From: Pseudoduganella aquatica
GTDB taxonomy: Bacteria; Pseudomonadota; Gammaproteobacteria; Burkholderiales; Burkholderiaceae_D
Reading direction: 5' to 3'
Length of the DNA stretch: 64,000 bases
NCBI RefSeq assembly: GCF_009857595.1
Contig: NZ_WWCU01000017.1
Span: 1 to 64,000 of the forward strand
Part shown: positions 44,271-54,877 of the stretch, piece after piece
How the letters are laid out: each line of letters begins with the position of its first letter
How positions within the stretch are numbered: position 1 is the stretch's first letter
Made by a program: the position numbers and the translations under genes
The notes under the pieces: generated by a model
Told to the model about the DNA's origin: nothing
The model's database searches: none
What the model saw: only the letters and a program-made list of their open reading frames with translations

Positions 44271-45613
44271 CCTTCCTCACGACCCTGCTGGCTTTCGCGG
44301 TCGCGCTGGGATCGCTGATCATCTTCCATGAGCTGGGCCACTACTGGGTGGCGCGCTGGTGCGGCGTGAAAGTGCTGCGCTTCTCGGTGGGCATGGGCAA
44401 GGTAGTGTGGTCGCGCCGCATCGGCCCTGACCAGACCGAGTGGGCCGTGTCCGCGTTGCCGCTGGGCGGCTACGTCAAGATGCTGGACAGCCGCGAGCCC
44501 GACACCGGCCCGCTGTCCGAGGCGGACAAGCTGCGCGAATTCACGCGCCAGAACGTGTGGAAGCGCATCGCCATCGTGGCGGCCGGCCCGCTGGCCAACT
44601 TCCTGCTGGCCATCTTCCTGTTCGCCGGCCTGTATATGGCCGGCATCGCCGAACCTTCCTCCAAGATTGCGCCGCCCGCCAGCGACAGCGCGGCCTACGC
44701 GGCCGGCCTGCAGGGCGGCGACATCGTCACCGCCGTGAACGGCGAGCGCGTGCGCGTGTGGTCCGACCTGCGCTGGGCCGTGATCCAGGCCGCCATCGAC
44801 AAGCGCGGCATGGAGCTGGACGTGGACCGTCCCGGCAGCGGGCGCCGCACGCTGCGCATGCCCGCCAGCGCCATGGCCGGCATGGACCTGGAGTCCGACG
44901 TGGCCGGCAAGCTGGGCTTCGGCCTGGCGCGTCCGCCCGCGCTGCTGGGCGAGATCCTGCCGGGCAGCGCCGCCGAACGCGCCGGCCTGCGCAGCGGCGA
45001 CCTGATTACCGCCATCGACGGCAAGCCGCTGCAGGACTGGGTGGACTTCATCACCGTGGTGCGCGCCTCCAATGGCAAAACCTTGATTATGCAGGGCCTG
45101 CGCGGCGGCCAGCCGTTTGAATTGCGCGTGACGCCGGAGGTGGAGCGTAAAGGATCTGTAACAGTCAGTAAGATCGGCGCTTACGCCGGACAAGGCCCAG
45201 ATATGATCGAAGTGACCGCCGGGCCGGTGGAGGCGGTAGGCAAGGGCGCCGCCAAGGTGTGGGACACCAGTGTATTGACCCTGAAAATGATAGGGAAAAT
45301 GGTGGTGGGCGAGGTCTCGTGGAAGAATGTCACCGGCCCTATCACGATCGCCGATTATGCCGGGCAAACCGCGCGGATAGGCGCTGCCAGCTACCTGAGC
45401 TTCATCGCGTTTATTAGTATCAGTCTCGGGGTGATGAATTTGCTACCGATTCCCGTTCTTGATGGTGGACTTTTACTGTATTATTCGCTGGAAGTTTTAA
45501 CCGGGCGTCCTGTGCCGGAGCGTTTCGGCGAGATAGCGCAGCGACTGGGCGTTGGCCTGCTGGTGACATTAATGGCACTGGCGGTATTTAACGACGTGGT
45601 GCGCCTGCTTTAA
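44267..45613 (+). CDS. rseP: site-2 intramembrane protease RseP
   Basis: Zinc metalloprotease of the inner membrane that cleaves anti-sigma factor RseA and clears signal peptides; 448 residues. The active site HELGH (in [14 protein letters not shown]) lies in the first helix. Two PDZ domains (about residues 110-290) follow, and the third metal ligand is in [11 protein letters not shown]. Translationally coupled to dxr; precedes bamA as in most proteobacteria. Confidence 0.97.
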   Translation: MTFLTTLLAFAVALGSLIIFHELGHYWVARWCGVKVLRFSVGMGKVVWSRRIGPDQTEWAVSALPLGGYVKMLDSREPDTGPLSEADKLREFTRQNVWKRIAIVAAGPLANFLLAIFLFAGLYMAGIAEPSSKIAPPASDSAAYAAGLQGGDIVTAVNGERVRVWSDLRWAVIQAAIDKRGMELDVDRPGSGRRTLRMPASAMAGMDLESDVAGKLGFGLARPPALLGEILPGSAAERAGLRSGDLITAIDGKPLQDWVDFITVVRASNGKTLIMQGLRGGQPFELRVTPEVERKGSVTVSKIGAYAGQGPDMIEVTAGPVEAVGKGAAKVWDTSVLTLKMIGKMVVGEVSWKNVTGPITIADYAGQTARIGAASYLSFIAFISISLGVMNLLPIPVLDGGLLLYYSLEVLTGRPVPERFGEIAQRLGVGLLVTLMALAVFNDVVRLL

Positions 45614-45649
45614 ATGTAGTTCCGTGATTTGAGCCATTGAATACCGCCA

Positions 45650-47980
45650 ATGAAATTATATTCTGACCGTTTTGCCTTGCCTTCCTTTCGCCGCAGCCTG
45701 ATCGGCGCCGCCGCCCTGGCACTCTGCTCCGGCAGCGCGTTCGCCATCAATCCATTCGTCGTGAAGGACATCCGTGTCGAAGGCATCCAGCGCACGGAGG
45801 CAGGCACGGTGTTCAGCTACCTGCCTGTGCGCGTGGGCGAAACCTTCGACGACAAAAAGAGCGTGGCCGCCATCAAGGGCCTGTACGGCTCGGGCATTTT
45901 CAAGGACGTGCGCCTGGAGCAGGACGGCGACGTGCTGGTGGTGATCGTCGAGGAACGTCCCGCGATCGCCAAGGTGGATTTCACCGGCACCAAGGAATTT
46001 GAAAAAGACATGCTGGTCAAGGCGCTGAAGGACATCGGCGTGGGCGAAGCGAAGACTTTCGACAAAGCGTCGGTGGACCGCGCCGAGCAGGAGCTCAAGC
46101 GCCAGTACCTGTCGCGCGGCCTGTACGGCGTGAAAGTGACCACCACCGTGACCCCGATCGAGCGCAACCGCGTGAACATCGTGTTCGCCGTGGACGAGGG
46201 CGAGATCGCCAAGATCAAGCAGATCAACATCGTCGGCAACAAGGCCTTCTCGGACAAGGAACTGCGCGAGAACCTGGCGCTCAACACCGGCGGCTGGTTC
46301 AGCTGGTACACCAAGGCCAACCAGTACTCCAAGACCAAGCTGACCGGCGACCTGGAATCGCTGAAGTCCTTCTACCTGAACCGCGGCTACATCGAGATGC
46401 AGGTCGAATCGACCCAGGTGTCGATCACCCCGGACAAGAAGGACATCTACATCACCATCAACGTGAGCGAAGGCGAGAAGTACAAGGTCGCCGACTACAA
46501 GTTTGAAGGCGAGATGTTCGGCCGCGAGGACGAGCTGCGCCAGCTGGTGCTGCTGCGCAAAGGCGAAATCTATTCCGGCGAGCGCCTGACCGCCACCAAC
46601 AAGCTGATCACCGACCGCCTGGGCACCTTCGGCTACGCCTTCGCCAACGTGAACGTGGACCCGCAGATCGACCGCGAAAAGCGCGAAGTGAGCTTCACCT
46701 TCCTGATCGACCCGGGCAAGCGCGCCTATGTGCGCCACATGAACATCGCCGGCAACACCAGCACCCGCGACGAGGTTATCCGCCGCGAGTTCCGCCAGTT
46801 CGAGTCGTCCTGGTACGACGCCAACAAGATCAAGCTGACCCGCGACCGCGTGGACCGCCTGGGCTACTTCAAGGACGTGACGATCGACACCCCCGAAGCG
46901 CAAGGCACCTCGGACCAGGTGGACGTGCAGCTGACCGTGGTGGAAAAACCGACCGGCAACTTCCAGATCGGCGGCGCGTTCTCGCAGGCGGAGAAGTTCA
47001 CCTTCTCGGCGTCTATCCAGCAGGCCAACTTTGCCGGTTCGGGCAACACCGTCGGCATCAACCTGAACACCAGCAAGTACAGCCGCACCATCGAGTTCTC
47101 GAACACCAATCCGTACTACACGGATGATGGCGTGAGCCGCTCGTTCGACCTGTACATCCGCACGCTGAACCCGCCCGCGCTGAACATCGGTTCCTACACG
47201 ATTAAACAGCACGGCGGCCGTATCAGCTGGGGCGTGCCGTTCTCCGAAGTGGACACCGTGTTCTTCGGCGCAGGCCTGGAACGCTCGTCCATCACCACCG
47301 ACGAGACCAGTCCGATCCGCTACCAGGACTATGTGCGCGACATCACCGGCAGTCCGGTGGGCACTGCCAAGACCATCGCCGTGCCGCTGACCGCCGCCTG
47401 GGCGCGCGACAGCCGCGACAGCGCCTTGACCCCGACCATCGGCCAGTACCAGCGCGTCAACCTGGAACTGGACGTGGTGGGCCAGTCGAAGTACTTCCGC
47501 GCCGTGTACGAGCACCAGCTGTTCAAGCCGCTGCACCCGAAAGTCACGCTGGCCCTGAAGGGCGAGATCGACTACGGCCACGGTATCGGCGACAAACCTT
47601 ACCCGGTGTTCAAGAACTTCTACGGCGGCGGTATCGGTTCGGTGCGCGGCTACCTGAGCTCCTCGCTCGGTATCGTGGACACCCGCTACGGCGACGCCCT
47701 GGGCGGCGCCTCGCGCCTGATCGGCAATGCCGAACTGCAGATGCCGTTCCCGGGTTCCGGCCAGGACCGCAGCCTGCGCTGGTTCGGCTTCCTCGACGGC
47801 GGCCAGGTCTACCAGGAAGGCCAGAAGATGCGCATCTCCGAGCTGCGCTTCTCCACCGGCCTGGGCGTGAACTGGATTTCCCCGGTGGGGCCGCTGAAGT
47901 TGAGTTATGCTAAGCCTTTGAATGCCAAACCCGGCGACCGCCTGGAACGTTTCCAGTTCCAGATGGGTAACGGGTTCTAA
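45650..47980 (+). CDS. bamA: outer membrane protein assembly factor BamA
   Basis: Central component of the BAM complex, which inserts beta-barrels into the outer membrane; 776 residues. A signal peptide (LIGAAALALCSGSAFA) is followed by five POTRA domains (about residues 30-430) and a 16-strand barrel ending in QFQMGNGF. The loop-6 motif is VRGYLSSSLG, a variant of VRGF. Preceded by rseP and followed by skp, the conserved order. Confidence 0.97.
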   Translation: MKLYSDRFALPSFRRSLIGAAALALCSGSAFAINPFVVKDIRVEGIQRTEAGTVFSYLPVRVGETFDDKKSVAAIKGLYGSGIFKDVRLEQDGDVLVVIVEERPAIAKVDFTGTKEFEKDMLVKALKDIGVGEAKTFDKASVDRAEQELKRQYLSRGLYGVKVTTTVTPIERNRVNIVFAVDEGEIAKIKQINIVGNKAFSDKELRENLALNTGGWFSWYTKANQYSKTKLTGDLESLKSFYLNRGYIEMQVESTQVSITPDKKDIYITINVSEGEKYKVADYKFEGEMFGREDELRQLVLLRKGEIYSGERLTATNKLITDRLGTFGYAFANVNVDPQIDREKREVSFTFLIDPGKRAYVRHMNIAGNTSTRDEVIRREFRQFESSWYDANKIKLTRDRVDRLGYFKDVTIDTPEAQGTSDQVDVQLTVVEKPTGNFQIGGAFSQAEKFTFSASIQQANFAGSGNTVGINLNTSKYSRTIEFSNTNPYYTDDGVSRSFDLYIRTLNPPALNIGSYTIKQHGGRISWGVPFSEVDTVFFGAGLERSSITTDETSPIRYQDYVRDITGSPVGTAKTIAVPLTAAWARDSRDSALTPTIGQYQRVNLELDVVGQSKYFRAVYEHQLFKPLHPKVTLALKGEIDYGHGIGDKPYPVFKNFYGGGIGSVRGYLSSSLGIVDTRYGDALGGASRLIGNAELQMPFPGSGQDRSLRWFGFLDGGQVYQEGQKMRISELRFSTGLGVNWISPVGPLKLSYAKPLNAKPGDRLERFQFQMGNGF

Positions 47981-47994
47981 TACGGAGAAACACC

Positions 47995-48525
47995 TTGAAG
48001 ACTGCTTCCGCTACCGCATCGGCCAAGGCCGCCAAATACCTTGCCGTGCTTGCACTCGGCTTGAGTGCTTTGGCGCCGGCGCAAGCGCAGTCGTCCAAGA
48101 TTGCGTGGCTTAGCACCGAGCGGATTTACAACGAGTCGCGCCTGGCCAAGCTGGCCGGCGACAAGCTGGCCGAGGAGTTCAAAGGACGCGAGAAAGCCAT
48201 GCAGGACCTGGCCTCGCGCCTGAAAGCCGCCTCGGAGAAGCTGGAAAAAGAACTGCCCGCGCTGGGCGAAGCCGACCGCGTGAAGCGGCAGCGCGAGTAC
48301 TTCGAGCTGGATAAAGAGTTCCAGCGCCGCCAGCGCGAGTTCCGCGAGGATTTGAACCAGCGCACCAACGAGGAGCGCGCCGTCATTTCCGACAAGGCGA
48401 CCCTGATCATCAAGCAGCTGGCGCAGACCGAAGGCTTCGACATCGTTCTGCAGGACGCGGTGTGGGCCAGCCCGCGCATCGACATCACCGAGAAGGTGCT
48501 GGCGGCGCTCGACAAAAACAAATAA
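47995..48525 (+). CDS. skp: OmpH/Skp periplasmic chaperone
   Basis: Holdase that delivers unfolded outer-membrane proteins to BamA; 176 residues. Start is TTG at 47995, after CGGAG; no ATG suits the signal peptide (LAVLALGLSALAPAQAQ). The mature part opens IAWLSTERIYNESRLAK and then forms a long charged coiled-coil hairpin (about residues 60-140), as in Skp. It lies 14 bases after bamA. Confidence 0.94.
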   Translation: MKTASATASAKAAKYLAVLALGLSALAPAQAQSSKIAWLSTERIYNESRLAKLAGDKLAEEFKGREKAMQDLASRLKAASEKLEKELPALGEADRVKRQREYFELDKEFQRRQREFREDLNQRTNEERAVISDKATLIIKQLAQTEGFDIVLQDAVWASPRIDITEKVLAALDKNK

Positions 48526-48545
48526 ACATAGATTGGAACACCCCG

Positions 48546-49592
48546 ATGGGCACTCGACTAGGAGAATTGGTCGAACGCTTGGGCGGGCAGCTGGTAGGCG
48601 ATGCGGCGCTGGAAGTATCCGGCATCGCGCCACTGGCGGACGCCGGCGTTTCGCACATCAGCTTTCTCAGCAATAGCAAATTCCGCGCGCAGGCCGGCCA
48701 GAGCAAGGCCGCCGCGCTGATCGTCTCCGCACAGGACGACGAGACCGTGGCCGCGACCTACCAGGGCGCGCGCATCATCGTCAAAAACCCCTATGTGTAC
48801 TTCGCCCGCGCGGCGCAATACTTCGAGTCGCTGACGGCCATCGTGCCCGAGCCGGGCGTGCACGCCATGGCGGCGGTGCATGCCACGGCCAAGGTGGACC
48901 CGACGGCGCATATCGGTCCCTTCGTGACGGTGGAGGCGGGCGCGGTGATCGGCCCCGGCGCCGTCATCGACCACGGCTGCTTCGTGGGCCGCGACGCGCA
49001 GGTGGGCGAGGGCACGCACTTCTTCGCCAACGTGACCTTCCATGCGCGCTGCATCATTGGCAAGCGCGGCATCATCCATTCGGGCGCCGTGATCGGCACC
49101 GACGGCTTCGGCTTTGCCAACGAGGGCGGCGTCTACATCAAGATCCCGCAGACCGGCCGCGTGGTCATTGGGGACGACGTGGACATCGGCGCCAACACCA
49201 CGGTGGACCGCGGCGCGCTGGCAGACACCATTATTGAAGACGGCGTGAAGCTGGACAACCAGATCCAGATCGGCCACAACTGCGTGATCGGCGCGCACAC
49301 CGCCATGGCCGGCTGCGTCGGCGTGGCGGGCAGCGCCATCATCGGCAAGTACTGCACCTTCGGCGGCGCCGCCATGGTGCTGGGCCACCTGAAAATCGTG
49401 GACGGCGTGCATGTCTCGTCCGGCAGCATGGTATCGCGTTCGATACTGGAGCCGGGCCAGTACACCGGCTTCTATCCGTTGGCAAAAAACGCCGATTGGG
49501 AAAAATCTGCCGCCATAGTCCGCAATTTGCCGGGAATGCGCGATAAAATCCGCGCTCTCGAAAAAAATATTAAAACCAAAGACGAATCATGA
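48546..49592 (+). CDS. lpxD: UDP-3-O-(3-hydroxyacyl)glucosamine N-acyltransferase
   Basis: Third step of lipid A synthesis; adds an N-linked 3-hydroxyacyl chain from ACP. It has 348 residues: an N-terminal uridine-binding domain ([14 protein letters not shown]) and a left-handed beta-helix of hexapeptide repeats (for example [20 protein letters not shown]), with catalytic His in [22 protein letters not shown]. The ATG at 48546 was chosen because the earlier in-frame start lies inside skp. Overlaps fabZ by four bases. Confidence 0.97.
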   Translation: MGTRLGELVERLGGQLVGDAALEVSGIAPLADAGVSHISFLSNSKFRAQAGQSKAAALIVSAQDDETVAATYQGARIIVKNPYVYFARAAQYFESLTAIVPEPGVHAMAAVHATAKVDPTAHIGPFVTVEAGAVIGPGAVIDHGCFVGRDAQVGEGTHFFANVTFHARCIIGKRGIIHSGAVIGTDGFGFANEGGVYIKIPQTGRVVIGDDVDIGANTTVDRGALADTIIEDGVKLDNQIQIGHNCVIGAHTAMAGCVGVAGSAIIGKYCTFGGAAMVLGHLKIVDGVHVSSGSMVSRSILEPGQYTGFYPLAKNADWEKSAAIVRNLPGMRDKIRALEKNIKTKDES

Positions 49593-50074
49593 CCACTACC
49601 GAAAACAAAACGATGGATATCTGCGAGATCAAGGCCTACCTGCCGCATCGCTATCCGCTGCTGCTGGTTGACCGCGTTCTGAACTACGAAGAGAACAAGT
49701 CCATTACCGCCATCAAGAACGTCACCGTCAACGAAGAATTCTTCAACGGCCACTTCCCGCACAAGCCGGTCATGCCGGGCGTGCTGATGATCGAAGCGAT
49801 GGCGCAGACCGCCGCGCTGCTGTCGTTCAAGTCCATGGGCATCAAGCCGGACGAGAACTCGGTGGTCTACTTCGTCGGCATCGACGGCGCGCGTTTCAAG
49901 CGCCCGGTCGGCCCTGGCGACCAGCTGAAGATGGACGTGGAAATCCTGCGCGTGGCGCGCGGCATCTGGAAATACAAGGCGGTCGGCACCGTCGATGGCC
50001 AGACCGCGGTGGAAGCTGAACTGATGTGCACCATCCGCAGCACCGCCGACGCGAGCCAGCCAGCGGGGCAGTAA
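49589..50074 (+). CDS. fabZ: 3-hydroxyacyl-[ACP] dehydratase FabZ
   Basis: Dehydrates 3-hydroxyacyl-ACP in fatty-acid elongation and competes with LpxA for 3-hydroxyacyl-ACP. Hot-dog fold of 161 residues with catalytic His in [32 protein letters not shown] opens the core. Stop and lpxA start share one base (TAATG). Confidence 0.97.
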   Translation: MTTTENKTMDICEIKAYLPHRYPLLLVDRVLNYEENKSITAIKNVTVNEEFFNGHFPHKPVMPGVLMIEAMAQTAALLSFKSMGIKPDENSVVYFVGIDGARFKRPVGPGDQLKMDVEILRVARGIWKYKAVGTVDGQTAVEAELMCTIRSTADASQPAGQ

Positions 50075-50865
50075 TGAGCAACATTCACGCAACCGCCATC
50101 GTTGACCCGAAAGCGCAGCTCGACAGCAGCGTGACGGTCGGCCCGTACTCGGTGATCGGCCCGAATGTGAGCATCGCTGCCGGCACCAAGGTGGGGCCGC
50201 ACGTGGTGATCGAAGGCCACACCACCATAGGCCGCGACAACGTGCTGTTCCAGTTCTCGTCCATCGGCGCCGCGCCGCAGGACAAGAAATGGGCCGGCGA
50301 GCCGACCCGCCTGGAGATCGGCGACCGCAACACCATCCGCGAATTCTGCACCTTCAACACCGGCACGGTGCAGGACAAGGGCGTGACCCGGCTCGGCAAC
50401 GACAACTGGATCTCGGCCTATGTCCACCTGGCGCACGACTGCGTGGTGGGCAACAACACCATCTTCTCGAACAACGCCCAGATCGCGGGCCACGTGGAGA
50501 TTGGCGACTGGGTCATCATGAGCGGCTTCGCCAATGTGCATCAGTTCTGCAAGATCGGCGCGCACGCCTTCGTCGGCATGAGCACCAGTTTGACCCAGGA
50601 CGTGCCGCCTTTCGTGCTGCTGAACGGTAATCCGGCGGCGGCGCACGGCGTCAACATCGAAGGCCTGAAGCGCCGCGGCTTCACCCGCGAGCAGATCAAC
50701 GCCATCCGCGCCGCGTACAAAACGCTGTATCGCTCCGGCCTGACGCTGGAGGAGGCCAAGGCCGCCATGATCGAACAGGAGAATGCCCTGGCCGAGGACG
50801 TGGCAGTGCACGCGCGCGCCATGCGCGAGTTCCTCGATACGGCGAATCGTGGCATCGTCCGCTGA
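50074..50865 (+). CDS. lpxA: acyl-ACP--UDP-N-acetylglucosamine O-acyltransferase
   Basis: First enzyme of lipid A synthesis; 263 residues. N-terminal left-handed beta-helix ([26 protein letters not shown]) with catalytic His in [12 protein letters not shown], and a C-terminal helical bundle ([20 protein letters not shown]). ATG 50074 was chosen over an earlier in-frame start within fabZ. Confidence 0.97.
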   Translation: MSNIHATAIVDPKAQLDSSVTVGPYSVIGPNVSIAAGTKVGPHVVIEGHTTIGRDNVLFQFSSIGAAPQDKKWAGEPTRLEIGDRNTIREFCTFNTGTVQDKGVTRLGNDNWISAYVHLAHDCVVGNNTIFSNNAQIAGHVEIGDWVIMSGFANVHQFCKIGAHAFVGMSTSLTQDVPPFVLLNGNPAAAHGVNIEGLKRRGFTREQINAIRAAYKTLYRSGLTLEEAKAAMIEQENALAEDVAVHARAMREFLDTANRGIVR

Positions 50866-52003
50866 CATATCGGTAGCCATCGTCGCCGGGGAACCGTCCG
50901 GCGACGTGCTGGCCGCGCGCCTGCTGTCCGGGCTGCGGCCGCAGCTGCCGCAGGCGCGCTTCCACGGCATAGGCGGCCCGGCGATGATGGAGCACGGCTT
51001 CGAGTCGCAATGGCCCATGGACAAGCTGACCGTGCGCGGCCTGCTGGCCGTGATTCCCCGCTACCGCGAAATCAAGGGCATACAGAACATGCTGCGCGAC
51101 CAGCTGCTGGCCCAGCGGCCGGACGTCTTTATCGGCGCCGACTACCCGGGCTTCAACCTGGGGCTGGAAATGCAGCTGAAGGCGGCCGGCATTCCCACCG
51201 TGCACTACATCGGGCCTCAGATATGGGCCTGGCGCGGCGGACGCATCAAGAAAATCATCAAGGCGGTGTCGCATATGCTGGTGGTATTCCCCTTCGAGGA
51301 GGAGATCTACCGCAAGGCGGGCGTGCCGGTGAGCTATGTGGGCCACCCGCTGGCCGAGCTGGTGCCGCTGGTGCCGGACGAGGCGGGCGCGCGGCGCCTG
51401 CTGGGCCTGCCGGAAGTCGCCAACGTGGTCACCATTATGCCGGGCAGCCGCATGTCCGAGATCAAGTACAACACGGTTGCCTTTATGAAGGCGGCACGTT
51501 TGCTGCAGAAGCGCGACCGTTCGCTGAAGTTCGTGGCGCCGATGGCGGGCGAGAAGCAGCGTCAGTATTTCCTGCAACTGGTGTCCGAAGCCGGCCTGCA
51601 GGACGTGGAGATCAAGCTGCTGGACGGCCAGTCGCACACCGCCATTGCGGCGGCGGACGCGGTGATGGTCGCCTCCGGCACGGCGTCGCTGGAAGTGGCG
51701 CTGTTTAAAAAGCCGATGGTGATCGCTTATAAGATGATGGCGCTGGAATGGCAGATTTTGCGGCATTTTGGCTACCAGCCGTGGATAGGCCTGCCGAATA
51801 TCCTGGCGCGCGACTTCCTGGTGCCCGAGCTGCTGCAGGACGCGGCCAGTCCGGAAAACCTGGCCGAAGCCATGTGGCGCCAGCTGAGCGACGCGCCGCA
51901 CCGCCTGCACCTGGCGGAGCGCTTTACGGAAATGCACCACAGCCTGCTGCGCAACAGCGCGCAGGAAAGCGCGGCGGCAGTCATGAAAGTATTGAAGAAA
52001 TGA
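50849..52003 (+). CDS. lpxB: lipid-A-disaccharide synthase
   Basis: Condenses lipid X and UDP-diacylglucosamine to the lipid A disaccharide; GT19 family peripheral membrane enzyme of 384 residues. It shows [36 protein letters not shown] and [16 protein letters not shown] [15 protein letters not shown]. No ATG fits; GTG 50849 places the start 17 bases inside lpxA with a weak ribosome binding site. Stop overlaps rnhB by four bases. Confidence 0.95.
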   Translation: MASSADISVAIVAGEPSGDVLAARLLSGLRPQLPQARFHGIGGPAMMEHGFESQWPMDKLTVRGLLAVIPRYREIKGIQNMLRDQLLAQRPDVFIGADYPGFNLGLEMQLKAAGIPTVHYIGPQIWAWRGGRIKKIIKAVSHMLVVFPFEEEIYRKAGVPVSYVGHPLAELVPLVPDEAGARRLLGLPEVANVVTIMPGSRMSEIKYNTVAFMKAARLLQKRDRSLKFVAPMAGEKQRQYFLQLVSEAGLQDVEIKLLDGQSHTAIAAADAVMVASGTASLEVALFKKPMVIAYKMMALEWQILRHFGYQPWIGLPNILARDFLVPELLQDAASPENLAEAMWRQLSDAPHRLHLAERFTEMHHSLLRNSAQESAAAVMKVLKK

Positions 52004-52626
52004 AGACCCAACAAGCCGGCCTGTTCGACGATCTGCCCCGTTCGCTGGAAGAAATCATCTGCGGCGTGGACGAGGCAGGGCGCGGGCCGCTCGCCGGCCC
52101 GGTCTACGCCGCCGCAGTCATCCTGCACCCGGACCGCCCGATTGAAGGCCTGCGCGACTCGAAAAAGCTGACCGAAGCCAAGCGCGACGCGCTGGCGCCG
52201 CTGATCAAGGCGCAGGCGATGGCCTGGGCCATCGCCGAGGCGTCGGAAGCGGAAATCGACAGGATCAACATCCTGCAGGCCAGCATGCTGGCCATGAAGC
52301 GTGCCGTGGAGGCGCTCAATGTGCCGCCCACGCTGGCCCTGATCGACGGCAACCGCTGCCCGGTGCTGAAGATCCAGGCCATCGCCATTATCGGCGGCGA
52401 CGACAAGGAAGACGCCATTTCGGCCGCCTCCATCCTGGCCAAGACCGCGCGCGACGCGGCGCTGGTGCAGCTGCACGCCGCCTACCCGCAGTACGCCTTC
52501 GACCAGCACAAGGGCTACGGCACCGCGCTGCACCTGGAGCGCCTGCGCGAGCACGGCCCGTCGCCGGTGCACCGCCGCTCCTTCGCGCCTGTGCGCGAAC
52601 TGCTGTTTGTTAAAGATTTGCTATGA
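52000..52626 (+). CDS. rnhB: ribonuclease HII
   Basis: Removes ribonucleotides from RNA-DNA hybrids; 208 residues. Active-site acidic residues lie in [28 protein letters not shown] and [17 protein letters not shown]. It starts on the lpxB stop (ATGA) and the next gene starts on its own stop in the same way. Confidence 0.97.
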   Translation: MKTQQAGLFDDLPRSLEEIICGVDEAGRGPLAGPVYAAAVILHPDRPIEGLRDSKKLTEAKRDALAPLIKAQAMAWAIAEASEAEIDRINILQASMLAMKRAVEALNVPPTLALIDGNRCPVLKIQAIAIIGGDDKEDAISAASILAKTARDAALVQLHAAYPQYAFDQHKGYGTALHLERLREHGPSPVHRRSFAPVRELLFVKDLL

Positions 52627-53408
52627 AAACCATCACCTCGCGCGACAACGCGCAATACAAAGACCTGAAGCACCTGGCCACCAGTTCGCAGGCCCGCAAG
52701 AAGGCCGGCCAGACGCTGCTGGACGGCGTGCACCTGTGCCAGGCCTACCTGGAGCTGCGCGGCCTGCCTGTGCAGTGCATCGTCAGCGAAACAGCGCTGA
52801 ACAACCCGGAAGTGGCGGACATCGTCGGCAAAATCGAGCATCAGCGCGGCCACACCATCGCCTTGCCGGACGCGCTGTACAACGCCGTCAGCCAGGTTGA
52901 GCACGGCGTGGGCGTGATGTTCCAGATCGACACTCCAGAACGCGCCGTGCCGGACGCCATGACGGTGTCCGCCGTGCTGCTGGACAATGTGCAGGATCCC
53001 GGCAACGTGGGCTCCATCCTGCGCAGCGCGGCTGCCGCCGGCATCAAGCAGGTTTATTGCAGCGGCGGCACGGCCTTCTGCTGGTCGCCGAAAGTGCTGC
53101 GCGCGGCCATGGGGGCGCACTTTGTGCTCGACATCTTTGAAAACGTGGACCTGGCGCCGCTCATGGCCGCCTCCAGGATCCCCACGCTGGCCACCAGCGG
53201 CTATGCCCGCACCCGGCTCTATGACGCCGACCTGAGCAAGCCTGTGGCCTGGATATTCGGCCACGAAGGGCAGGGCGTGGCCGACGACTTGCTGTCGCTG
53301 GCGACGCAAACCGTGGTCATTCCCCATCTCGGCCAGGTGGAGTCCCTGAACGTGGCCGCATGTGCGGCAGTATGCTTTTTCGAGCAAGTCAGGCAGAATC
53401 AGCAGTAA
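52623..53408 (+). CDS. TrmH/SpoU-family RNA 2'-O-methyltransferase
   Basis: SPOUT-class methyltransferase of 261 residues that modifies rRNA or tRNA ribose using S-adenosylmethionine. Motif 1 is [20 protein letters not shown], motif 2 is [10 protein letters not shown] and motif 3 is [15 protein letters not shown]. The N-terminal substrate-binding domain covers about residues 1-95. Closest to RlmB/TsnR-like enzymes; the target nucleotide cannot be told. Last gene of the run that starts at pyrH. Confidence 0.92.
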   Translation: MKTITSRDNAQYKDLKHLATSSQARKKAGQTLLDGVHLCQAYLELRGLPVQCIVSETALNNPEVADIVGKIEHQRGHTIALPDALYNAVSQVEHGVGVMFQIDTPERAVPDAMTVSAVLLDNVQDPGNVGSILRSAAAAGIKQVYCSGGTAFCWSPKVLRAAMGAHFVLDIFENVDLAPLMAASRIPTLATSGYARTRLYDADLSKPVAWIFGHEGQGVADDLLSLATQTVVIPHLGQVESLNVAACAAVCFFEQVRQNQQ

Positions 53409-53432
53409 TTAAAAAGTTTCTCTGGAGCAGGC

Positions 53433-54629
53433 ATGGACATCGCGCAGTTGCAGTTTCTGGTAGCTGAAGGGGAGCCCGGCCAGCGCCAGGCGCTGGTGGA
53501 TATGCTGCGCCGCCTGGGCGCCACCCAGGTTGCCGACGCCCCGGACGGCCACGCAGCCCTGCGCCACCTCAGCACCGGCTTCGTTCCGGCAGTCAATATC
53601 GCCATTCTGGACCTCGCTTTGCCGGGCATGGACGCGCTTGAATTGATACGCCGCCTAGCCGAAGCGGGCAGCCGCGCCGGTATTATTGTTGCAGGCGCGC
53701 AAAAATCCGATGTGCTGTTCTCTGTCGAAACCATGGCCCAGGCATATGGCGTCGATTTATTGGGCGCCATAGCGAAACCGGTGGGCGAGCAGCGGCTGCA
53801 AACCTTAATCTCCAATTACAGCGTTCCCGGCGTATCCCCGCATGGGCATGGCGGCCCGAGTTTCGGTTTTGCCGAAGTGGGACGCGGATTGCAGGCGCGT
53901 GAATTCGATCCCTTCTTCCAGCCGAAAATTGAATTGGAAACCGGCCAGGTAAAAGGGCTGGAAATGTTTGCCCGCTGGCGCCATCCGGAACTCGGCGTAT
54001 TGGGACCGGCGGCATTTATGCGCGCACTGGAAGAAAATGGCCGCATCGATTTTCTCGACTGGAGCATGATAGAGAAATCGGTCGCCGCCTGCCGCTCGCT
54101 GCACGATAAAGGCATTCCCATTTCTGTTTCCATTAATGTGGACCAGGCGACATTGGCGCACCCGCAATTCGTCGCGCAAATGGAAGCCTGCCTCGCACGC
54201 CACCGTATTCTCGCGGATTATATTACTTTCGAAATGACCGAATCGGCAGTGCTGTCGGCCGAGCCGCATTTCCTTGAGCGCCTTTTGCGTCTTCGCATGC
54301 AGGGTTTTGGATTGGCCATCGACGATTACGGCACGGGCCGCTCCAATCTTCAATTGCTGGCGGCGGTGCCATTTACCGAATTGAAAATCGACCGCAGCTT
54401 TGTTGACGGCGCGTCGCGCAAGCGCGCGATTAGTACGGTATTGAAATCCTGTTTAACCCTGGCGCGCAGCCTGGACCGCCGTTCCGTTGCCGTCGGCGTG
54501 GAAACCAAACAGGACTGGGATTTCCTCCAGGGCCTGGGCTGCACATATGCCCAAGGTTATTACATCGCAAAGCCCATGCCGGTCGAGGAATTCCCCGATT
54601 GGCTGAACGACTGGCGCCAGTTCTTCTGA
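53433..54629 (+). CDS. receiver-like plus EAL domain protein (candidate c-di-GMP phosphodiesterase)
   Basis: Protein of 398 residues. Residues 1-125 form a receiver-like domain that keeps an Asp (AILDLALPGMD) and a Lys (GAIAKPVG) but lacks the usual Ser/Thr (IIVAGAQ). Residues about 150-395 are an EAL domain. The signature reads LEMFARW instead of EAL, yet the other catalytic residues appear intact: SINVDQ, FEMTES, DDYGTGRS, ELKIDRSF, VGVETKQD and QGYYIAKP. It may hydrolyse c-di-GMP or only bind it. The gene is visibly less GC-rich than the lpx genes upstream. AGCAGG precedes the start. Confidence 0.85.
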   Translation: MDIAQLQFLVAEGEPGQRQALVDMLRRLGATQVADAPDGHAALRHLSTGFVPAVNIAILDLALPGMDALELIRRLAEAGSRAGIIVAGAQKSDVLFSVETMAQAYGVDLLGAIAKPVGEQRLQTLISNYSVPGVSPHGHGGPSFGFAEVGRGLQAREFDPFFQPKIELETGQVKGLEMFARWRHPELGVLGPAAFMRALEENGRIDFLDWSMIEKSVAACRSLHDKGIPISVSINVDQATLAHPQFVAQMEACLARHRILADYITFEMTESAVLSAEPHFLERLLRLRMQGFGLAIDDYGTGRSNLQLLAAVPFTELKIDRSFVDGASRKRAISTVLKSCLTLARSLDRRSVAVGVETKQDWDFLQGLGCTYAQGYYIAKPMPVEEFPDWLNDWRQFF

Positions 54630-54701
54630 TCCCCAAGTAGTTCCAGGTATTGCCCGAGCGGCCGCAGAGATGCGGCTGCTGTCGTTTCATAGGCAGATCA
54701 A

Positions 54702-54735
54702 GCCAGATTCTGGCGCGAACAAGCCAGATTCGGGC
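54702..54735. repeat. tandem near-identical palindromes between convergent genes
   Basis: GCCAGA-T-TCTGGC (54702-54714) is a perfect 13-bp palindrome. The second, GCCAGATTCGGGC (54723-54735), differs by one base. Centres are 21 bases apart, two helical turns. The flanking AA bases are also repeated. The 248-base gap (54630-54877) holds no convincing gene. Confidence 0.6.
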
Positions 54736-54841
54736 GTGCGGAGGGCAAAACGGTGCACCGTGCGCGCGAGCACAGCCTTTAACGGCACTTTCGCGGCGTT
54801 ATGGATTTGGCAGGGGGATATTACGGAGGGTGCTGCTGAAT

Positions 54842-54865
54842 GGCGCCGTCCGCTGCGACGGCGCC
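54842..54865. terminator. GC-rich hairpin between convergent genes
   Basis: GGCGCCGTC (54842-54850), a 6-base loop and GACGGCGCC (54857-54865), a perfect 9-bp stem 12 bases beyond the ppsR stop. No U tract follows on either strand, so termination, if any, would be weak or rho-dependent. Confidence 0.45.
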
Positions 54866-54877
54866 GGGTAATGCGGA

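Noticed and set aside
45656..47581. 641-residue open frame antisense to bamA
   Set aside because: Same shadow composition, opposite a fully recognisable BamA.
54650..54871. Possible small genes in the gap between the EAL protein and ppsR
   Set aside because: Two overlapping frames are open but both are Arg/Cys-rich, lack ribosome binding sites and read through the palindromes and hairpin.
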